DNA of 11,469 bases, from contig CAAGNL010000265.1 of NCBI GenBank assembly GCA_900771305.1, forward strand, positions 1-11,469, read 5' to 3'. A program made the position numbers and the translations under genes. This DNA is from Kiritimatiellia bacterium (lineage in GTDB: Bacteria > Verrucomicrobiota > Kiritimatiellia > RFP12 > UBA1067). Below the pieces are notes generated by a model. That model had not been told where the DNA came from and did no database searches. It saw only the letters and a list, made by a program, of their open reading frames with translations. Shown here one piece after another: positions 6,518 to 11,469 of this stretch; the stretch's first letter is position 1, and each line of letters begins with the position of its first letter.

Positions 6518-8242
6518 GTGGTCATTCATCAGTTCAACCGTCTCATCAAGAACAAATGGGTCTGGGGCGCCTTCGCCGTCGTAATCTGCGCCTTCTTTGT
6601 GGGCATTGACGTCATTCCCGGCTTCCTCCAGGACAGCTCCGGCCCCGAGTTCGGCAAGCTTGGCGGCGAGAATCTCGAGCCTGCCTATTTTGATGTTCTA
6701 CGTCACGATGTCGATTTCGGGCGTCGCGGCGAGGAGGCCCGTCCGCAGAACGAGATCAATCTGATGGCCTGGGAGGAGGCTGCCGCGCTTCAGGTCGCGA
6801 AGGAGATGAAGTTGGAGGCCTCTGACGAGGAGATCCGCAACATCATCGCCGCCGATTCCTCCTTCCACGAGAACGGTGCGTTCAGCATGAAGCGCTACGA
6901 GCGTGTGCTGATGAACAACCGGATGTCGCCGCAGTTCTACGAGGCGTTCCTCAAGCGCCGCATCGCGGTAGGCAAGCTCCAGCGAATCCTGATGGGGTCC
7001 GCGACGTGGGTTTCCCCCGCGGAGCTCAACGACGCCGTCAACGACTACACGGACAAGCTGACGGTCAAGGTCGCGACGTTCGTGGATAAGGACGCCTCCA
7101 AGGTCACGGTCGGTGACAAGGAAATCGCCGCCTACTACAACGAGCACACGAACTCCTACGCTCTCCCCGAGTGCATGCGCGTGCGCTACGTCAAGGTCAA
7201 GGCCGACGATCCCGCGCTCCTCGCGAAGTTCAAGATCTCCGAGGGCGAGATGCGCGATCTCTACGACTCGGACAACGCCCGTTTCCAGACGAAGGGCACC
7301 AACGGCGTCACGCAGACGAAGAAGTTCGATGAGGTCAAGCCGATTCTCGAGCGCGAGCTGCAGATCATCGCGTCGATTGAGGCGCTCCGCAAGGAGCTGG
7401 GCGTGCTCATCTATCCGAAGGACATGAAGGAGCTCGATGGCCCGAAGGTCGACGTCCTGGCCAATGTCGCCAAGGCGAAGAAGGTCCAGGTCATGACATC
7501 CGGCCGCTTCTCCCTCGACAGCAAGTTCGTGCGTGGCCTGATGGTGCGCGCCAGTTCCATCGCCCCCGACAGCGAGGAGTTCCTGACGAAGGTCGAGGAT
7601 CTCGAGGTCGATTCCCCCTATCGTCGCTACTGCCTGGCGGACGGCACCAACGCCGTCTACCTGGCTGAGCTCGTCCCTGTGGTCGATACGGAGAAGGATG
7701 CCTCCGGCAATGTGGTCTCCGTAACGACGAATGGCTTCGAGAAGGCTCGCATCGCGACCCTGGCCGAGGTTAAGGAGCAGGTCCGTCCTCTTGCGCTGCG
7801 CGAGGCCCAGGAGAAGGCCTTCAAGGCAAAGGTCGACAAGTGCAAGGACATTGCCCTCGCCGAGATCAAGAAGGGCGACAAGGGCAAGTCCTTTGATGTG
7901 CTGAAGCTCGAGGGGGCCACGATTTCGACGCAGATGGTCTTCTCCGCCTCCAACCTTGCGCCGTCGGCCTTCGACAACGCGATGTTTGTTGCGCGTGCCG
8001 CTATGAAGCTGAAGAAGGGCGAGGTCTCCGAGACCACGCTTCTCCCCGGCTCGTCGCGCGCACTGCTCGTCTACGCCGCCGACCGCGTGCCTGGTGACGC
8101 CGCCCAGACGCAGATCTTCACGGCCCAGCTCCGCGATTCCCTCTCCCGCATGTCGGCGGAGACGCTCTCTGCCGCCTGGATGCGTTACAATCTCGACCGA
8201 ATCGGGTTCGAGACCTCGAGCGAGACTTCGATTGACGAGTGA
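6518..8242 (+). CDS. PpiD/SurA-like membrane-anchored periplasmic chaperone
   Basis: The 574-residue product has a basic N-terminus, one transmembrane helix (about 14-33) and a periplasmic body, the PpiD topology. Residues about 84-170 match the SurA/PpiD N-terminal chaperone fold (FHENGAFSMKRYERVL, then MSPQFYEAFLKRRI). Residues 197-285 repeat the family's paired segments (VTVGDKEIAAYYNEH, LPECMRVRYVKV, ISEGEMRDLYD, KFDEVKPILERELQ). The usual parvulin core, with its HILV-type strand and GGDLG-type loop, is not recognisable, so isomerase activity is doubtful and a holdase/foldase role is more likely. The start is GTG at 6518, with AGGA (6507-6510) 7 bases upstream; no ATG gives the transmembrane segment. 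Its stop overlaps the dut ATG by one base (TGATG). Confidence 0.82.
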   Translation: MVIHQFNRLIKNKWVWGAFAVVICAFFVGIDVIPGFLQDSSGPEFGKLGGENLEPAYFDVLRHDVDFGRRGEEARPQNEINLMAWEEAAALQVAKEMKLEASDEEIRNIIAADSSFHENGAFSMKRYERVLMNNRMSPQFYEAFLKRRIAVGKLQRILMGSATWVSPAELNDAVNDYTDKLTVKVATFVDKDASKVTVGDKEIAAYYNEHTNSYALPECMRVRYVKVKADDPALLAKFKISEGEMRDLYDSDNARFQTKGTNGVTQTKKFDEVKPILERELQIIASIEALRKELGVLIYPKDMKELDGPKVDVLANVAKAKKVQVMTSGRFSLDSKFVRGLMVRASSIAPDSEEFLTKVEDLEVDSPYRRYCLADGTNAVYLAELVPVVDTEKDASGNVVSVTTNGFEKARIATLAEVKEQVRPLALREAQEKAFKAKVDKCKDIALAEIKKGDKGKSFDVLKLEGATISTQMVFSASNLAPSAFDNAMFVARAAMKLKKGEVSETTLLPGSSRALLVYAADRVPGDAAQTQIFTAQLRDSLSRMSAETLSAAWMRYNLDRIGFETSSETSIDE

Positions 8243-8673
8243 TGAAGCTCTCGATTCGAAGAATTGATCCTGCGGCGCAGATGCCGACCTACGCCCATCC
8301 CGGTGATGCCGGGATGGACGTTCGCTCTATTGAGGAATTGACGCTCGAGCCTGGCGCCCGCGCCCTGGTGCACACGGGACTGGTCTTCCAGCTCCCGCCT
8401 GATGCCGAGGCGCAGGTGCGTCCGCGTTCGGGGCTCGCCCTCAAACACGGCGTCACCGTTCTGAATTCACCGGGGACGATCGACGCGGGCTACCGCGGCG
8501 AAGTCGGTGTGATCCTCGTCAACCTCGGGCAGCAGCCGTTCAGGATTGAGAAGGGCATGAAGATCGCCCAGGTGGTCGTCTCCCGCGTGGAGCAGGCTGA
8601 GATTGTGGACGTTCAGGAAACCGATGAAACGGATCGCGGTTCAGGTGGTTTTGGCTCAACAGGAGTGTTATGA
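8242..8673 (+). CDS. dut: Deoxyuridine 5'-triphosphate nucleotidohydrolase (trimeric dUTPase)
   Basis: The enzyme hydrolyses dUTP to dUMP and pyrophosphate, keeping uracil out of DNA and feeding dTMP synthesis. At 143 residues it has normal trimeric dUTPase length, and all five motifs are present in order. Motif I is AHPGDAGMDV (18-27) and motif II is RPRSGLALKHG (60-70). Motif III, NSPGTIDAGYRGEV (75-88), contains the catalytic-site Asp81. Motif IV is around KIAQVVV (107-113), and motif V is the P-loop-like RGSGGFGSTG (132-141). ATG at 8242 is preferred to GTG at 8239 because it makes a TGATG overlap with the chaperone gene, and the next residues fit the family. Its last codons overlap the def start by 4 bases, so translation is probably coupled. 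Confidence 0.97.
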   Translation: MKLSIRRIDPAAQMPTYAHPGDAGMDVRSIEELTLEPGARALVHTGLVFQLPPDAEAQVRPRSGLALKHGVTVLNSPGTIDAGYRGEVGVILVNLGQQPFRIEKGMKIAQVVVSRVEQAEIVDVQETDETDRGSGGFGSTGVL

Positions 8674-9218
8674 TACTTGATGTCGTGAAATATGGGGACA
8701 AGATCCTGCGCGAGGTCGCGCGCCCGGTTCCCGCGATTACCCCGTCCCTGCTGAAGGTCGCCGAGGACATGCTCGAGACGATGTACAAGACGCGCGGCGT
8801 CGGGCTCGCGGCCCAGCAGGTCGGCCGTCTTGAGTCCATGTGCGTGATCGACGTACCGTCGAGCTGCGAGGACAATGACGAGATCCGCGAGTTCAATGCC
8901 GCTACGGAGATGCCGCTCGTGATGTTCAACCCCGTCGTCGTGGCGACCGAGGGTTCCCAGGATGGCAAGGAGGGCTGCCTCAGCTTCCCGAACATGAGCG
9001 CCCCTGTCGTGCGCGCCGCCCAGGTCACCTGTCAGTACACCGACGTCCACGGCATGCCGAAGATCATCACCGTGAAGGGATTCCTTGCGCGCGCCGTGCT
9101 TCACGAGACGGATCATCTGAAGGGTGTCCTCTATGTGGACCATCTCAGCGCCGTCGACAAGCTCGCGATGGCGAAGCGTCTTCAGAAGCTCGCCAAGAAG
9201 AACGGCGGAAATCTGTAG
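8670..9218 (+). CDS. def: Peptide deformylase
   Basis: This metalloenzyme removes the formyl group from the N-terminal Met of new proteins at the ribosome exit. The 182-residue sequence has the three hallmark motifs: GVGLAAQQVG (43-52), EGCLS (101-105, metal-binding Cys103) and HETDH (145-149, with two metal-binding His and the catalytic Glu146). The common HEIDH has Thr instead of Ile here. Residues about 64-82 form an acidic, Asn-rich loop between the first two motifs. AGGAG at 8661-8665, inside dut, is the ribosome site; an ATGA overlap links the two genes. No fmt gene is adjacent in the window. After its stop comes a T-rich spacer before argS. Confidence 0.97.
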   Translation: MILDVVKYGDKILREVARPVPAITPSLLKVAEDMLETMYKTRGVGLAAQQVGRLESMCVIDVPSSCEDNDEIREFNAATEMPLVMFNPVVVATEGSQDGKEGCLSFPNMSAPVVRAAQVTCQYTDVHGMPKIITVKGFLARAVLHETDHLKGVLYVDHLSAVDKLAMAKRLQKLAKKNGGNL

Positions 9219-9255
9219 TTGTTTGATTATTGGATTGTTTGGTTGATTGTTGAGG
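9219..9255. repeat. T/G-rich low-complexity spacer repeat
   Basis: Directly after the def stop lies a degenerate run of TTGTTTG / GATTATTG / GATTGTTTG / GTTGATTGTTG-like units. It is built almost only of T, G and A on the + strand and is much poorer in GC than its surroundings. Its reverse complement reads as the Asn/Gln-rich junk peptide NNQPNNPIIKQ, seen in spurious proteins from many genomes with such spacers. It ends in GAGG (9252-9255), which serves as the argS ribosome site 5 bases before the ATG. Function is unknown. Confidence 0.75.
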
Positions 9256-9260
9256 CTTAA

Positions 9261-10952
9261 ATGACGATTGAAGAGTGGTTGAAGGGCGGCTTTGAGGCTG
9301 CGTTCCCCGGTAATGACTTCTCCAGGGTCCGTGCGGTTCCCGCAACGGATGCGAAATTTGGCGACTTCCAGTGCAACGATGCGCTCGCGAGCGCGAAGGT
9401 GCTGCACCTCCCGCCGCGGAAGATCGCGGAGGCCGTCTACGCGAAGCTGATGGAGGCGAAGCCTGACTTCATCGAGAAGGTCGAGCTCGCCGGTCCCGGC
9501 TTCCTCAACATCACCGTCTCCACCGCCTGGCTGGCCGGGCGTCTCGCCGACCTGAACGGCGAGGCGGTGCTGGGCATCCCCCAGACGGGTGCGGGCAAGA
9601 AGGTCGTCATCGACTACTCTTCGCCGAACGCCGCGAAGCAGATGCACATCGGCCACATCCGTTCCACCGTCATCGGCAACGCGATCGACCGCATCTTCCG
9701 CGCCCTTGGCTACGACGTCATCGCCGACAACCACCTAGGCGACTGGGGCACGCAGTTCGGCATCCTCATCAAGGGCTACCGTGAGCTGCTCACGCAGGAG
9801 GAGCGCGACAACCTCTCCGTTCCCTACCTCGAGAAGTGCTACGTCCTCTCCGCGGCGAAGGCCAAGGAGGAGGACGGGCTCTGGAAGGAGTCCTGCAAGG
9901 CCGAGCTCGTGAAGCTCCAGCAGGGCGACCCCGAGAACCTGGCCCTTTGGAAGAAGTTCATCGAGATCTCCATCAACGAATTCAACCGCATGTACGACAA
10001 GCTCGGCGTCAAGTTCGACACCTACCGCGGCGAGTCGTACTACAACGACACGATGCCAGGCGTCGTCGCACGCCTGCAGGAGATGGGCCTCGCGGTCGAG
10101 TCCGACGGCGCGCTTGTCGTCAACCTCGAGGAGGAGAAGCTCGGCGTCGCGATCGTCCGCAAGTCGGACGGTGGCTATAACTACACCACGAGCGACCTCG
10201 CCTGCGTTGAGATGCGCGTGAAGGAGTACAACCCCGAGCGCATCATCTACGTCACCGACGCCCGTCAGCAGCTCCACTTCAAGCAGTGGTTCAACATCGC
10301 CGGCAAGATGGGCCACACCGTCAAGCTCGTGCATGTGCCGTTCGGCCTCATGAGCTACCAGGGCAAGGCGATCTCCACCCGCGAGGGCAACCTCATCAAA
10401 CTCGACGACCTGCTCACCGAGGCCGTGAAACGCTCCTTCGACATCGTCAAGGACCGCGGCGGCGACGAGAAGCTGGCCGAGCAGATCGGCTTCGGTGCCG
10501 TCAAGTACTCGGACCTCTCGCACGACCCGATCACCGACATCGACTTCAGCTGGGACAAGGCCCTCGCCCTCGAGGGCAATTCCGGCCCCTACCTCCAGTA
10601 CGCCTACGCCCGCGTCTGTTCGCTCCTCGAGAAGGCGAAGACGGAGTGCGGCGTGGAACTCGCCCCCACCCAGGCCTTTGACGTCGCGACGCCAGTCGAG
10701 AAGCAGCTCGCGCTCCAGCTCCTGCAGTTCGGCCCCACGGTGCTCCGCGCCGCCGAGAACTACAAGCCGAGCGTGCTGGCCGACTATCTCTTCCAGACGG
10801 CCCAGCTCTACAGCTCGTTCTATCAGCGTTCGCCGATTCTCAAGAGCGAGCCTGCCGTCCGCGACGCGCGTCTCGCGCTGTGCGCGCTTTTCGGCAAGGT
10901 GCTCTCGAAGGGCCTCTCCCTGCTCGGCATCGAAACGCCGAGCCGCATCTGA
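9261..10952 (+). CDS. argS: Arginyl-tRNA synthetase
   Basis: This class I synthetase charges tRNA-Arg in the cytosol. At 563 residues it has the family's usual size. In order, the sequence shows an N-terminal additional domain (about 1-90), DYSSPNAAK (118-126), and the HIGH motif (129-132) followed by RST. The diverged KMSK-equivalent region GKAISTREGN is at 368-377, as expected for ArgRS, many of which lack canonical KMSK. The DALR-type anticodon-binding helical domain begins near NSGPYLQYAYAR (about 440) and contains SSFYQRSPIL; the protein ends LLGIETPSRI, a typical ArgRS C-terminus. The ATG at 9261 has GAGG 5 bases upstream, at the edge of the T-rich spacer. It is probably in one transcription unit with def and purN; the gap to purN is 21 bases. 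Confidence 0.98.
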   Translation: MTIEEWLKGGFEAAFPGNDFSRVRAVPATDAKFGDFQCNDALASAKVLHLPPRKIAEAVYAKLMEAKPDFIEKVELAGPGFLNITVSTAWLAGRLADLNGEAVLGIPQTGAGKKVVIDYSSPNAAKQMHIGHIRSTVIGNAIDRIFRALGYDVIADNHLGDWGTQFGILIKGYRELLTQEERDNLSVPYLEKCYVLSAAKAKEEDGLWKESCKAELVKLQQGDPENLALWKKFIEISINEFNRMYDKLGVKFDTYRGESYYNDTMPGVVARLQEMGLAVESDGALVVNLEEEKLGVAIVRKSDGGYNYTTSDLACVEMRVKEYNPERIIYVTDARQQLHFKQWFNIAGKMGHTVKLVHVPFGLMSYQGKAISTREGNLIKLDDLLTEAVKRSFDIVKDRGGDEKLAEQIGFGAVKYSDLSHDPITDIDFSWDKALALEGNSGPYLQYAYARVCSLLEKAKTECGVELAPTQAFDVATPVEKQLALQLLQFGPTVLRAAENYKPSVLADYLFQTAQLYSSFYQRSPILKSEPAVRDARLALCALFGKVLSKGLSLLGIETPSRI

Positions 10953-10973
10953 CAGTTCAATTTCGGAGGTTTT

Positions 10974-11469
10974 ATGGCGACTCTCAAACTTGGCGTGCTG
11001 GGTTCGGGCTCGGGTTCGAACATGCAGTCCATCGTGGACGCGATCGAGAAGGGGGAGCTCGACGCGGAGATCAAGCTGGTTCTCGCGGACGTGCAGGACG
11101 CCTACATCCTCGAGCGCGCGAAGAAGCACAACATCCCCTGCCAGTGGCTCGACTGCGCGCCCTGGAAGACGAAGCTCGAGGGTCCTGCCGAGGACCGCTG
11201 CATCGAGCTCCTGAAGAATGCCGGCTGCGACACGGTTGTGCTCGCCGGCTTCATGCGCATCGTCAAGCCGAAGCTGCTGGCCGCGTTCCCCATGCGCGTG
11301 CTGAACATCCATCCCGCGCTCCTGCCGGCGTTCCCCGGCGTCCATAGCTGGACGCAGGCCCTTGACTATGGCTGCAAGGTCGCGGGCGTCACGGTCCACT
11401 TCGTGGACGCGGGGACCGATTCCGGCCCGATCATCGTCCAGAAGAGCGTCCCCGGGATCGAGGACGACA
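10974..11469 (+). CDS. purN: Phosphoribosylglycinamide formyltransferase (3' partial)
   Basis: PurN formylates GAR with 10-formyl-tetrahydrofolate in step three of de novo purine synthesis. The visible 165 residues are open to the window's end; members are usually about 190-215 residues, so a few dozen are missing. The N-terminal GSGSGSNMQ (10-18) is the phosphate-binding loop that distinguishes PurN from Fmt. Catalytic residues are present: N111 and H113 in NIHPALLPAFPG (111-122), and D149 in VHFVDAGTDSGPII (141-154). Each is shifted by five from E. coli N106, H108 and D144. A strong CGGAGG ribosome site (10964-10969) sits 4 bases before the ATG. It follows argS closely on the same strand. 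Confidence 0.97.
   Translation, partial: MATLKLGVLGSGSGSNMQSIVDAIEKGELDAEIKLVLADVQDAYILERAKKHNIPCQWLDCAPWKTKLEGPAEDRCIELLKNAGCDTVVLAGFMRIVKPKLLAAFPMRVLNIHPALLPAFPGVHSWTQALDYGCKVAGVTVHFVDAGTDSGPIIVQKSVPGIEDD

Noticed and set aside
9219..9260. Promoter for argS inside the T-rich spacer
   Set aside because: TTG-like hexamers are frequent by composition, but none is followed at 16-18 bases by a convincing -10 box.
8613..9734. A 373-codon minus-strand frame opposite def and the argS start
   Set aside because: It is antisense to certain genes and includes the Asn/Gln-rich translation of the spacer repeat.
9735..11399. A 554-codon open frame on the minus strand opposite argS and purN
   Set aside because: It is the antisense of two unmistakable genes. 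Its Leu/Arg/Asp/Glu-rich composition is what GC-rich codon bias yields on the opposite strand, and no domain is recognisable.
10974..11469. Methionyl-tRNA formyltransferase (fmt), expected near def
   Set aside because: The N-terminal GSGSGSNMQ loop and the spacing of N111, H113 and D149 are those of PurN; Fmt begins with a different GTP-like loop (GTPxFA).

Overview
The window is one stretch of a GC-rich (roughly 60-65 % by eye) bacterial chromosome, densely packed with mostly housekeeping genes. It suggests the Planctomycetes-Verrucomicrobia-Chlamydiae superphylum, possibly a Kiritimatiellota or Verrucomicrobia relative. Three things point there, all by inference: a hydrazine-synthase-alpha-like (HzsA-like) protein with c-type haem motifs, a PP-loop thiouridylase carrying an NFACT-R-like tail, and short low-complexity spacer repeats of a kind often seen in such genomes. 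No ribosomal RNA is present to settle it. I found no tRNA, CRISPR array, insertion sequence or prophage.

Layout. (1) 1-2491, + strand: the 3' part of a large HzsA-like beta-propeller/cytochrome-type protein, whose start lies outside the window. (2) 2472-4211, - strand: a PP-loop tRNA thiouridylase followed by a DedA membrane protein. They are separated by a 56-bp array of eight exact-phase 7-bp repeats. The DedA gene converges on the HzsA-like gene with a 20-bp overlap inside a 10-bp hairpin. (3) 4230-6446, + strand: a small exported hypothetical protein, lgt coupled to it by a TAATG junction, then an exported FecR-like protein with its own promoter. (4) 6518-11469, + strand: a PpiD/SurA-like membrane chaperone, dut, def, argS and purN (cut by the window end). 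Stop/start overlaps link the first three. A T-rich repeat spacer separates def from argS.

How the genes fit together. Lgt, the FecR-like protein and the PpiD/SurA-like chaperone all concern the envelope and exported proteins. Dut, Def, ArgS and PurN serve nucleotide hygiene, N-terminal maturation of proteins, tRNA charging and purine synthesis. The thiouridylase modifies tRNA. The divergent control region near 4190-4250 is unusually tight: each gene's best promoter lies inside the other gene's 5' end, and the thiouridylase transcript may be leaderless.

I do not see an obvious new defence, mobile or biosynthetic system. The points most worth a second look are the two low-complexity spacer arrays, the HzsA-like protein, the face-to-face promoters, the PpiD-like protein without a visible isomerase core, and the hairpin at the convergent overlap.
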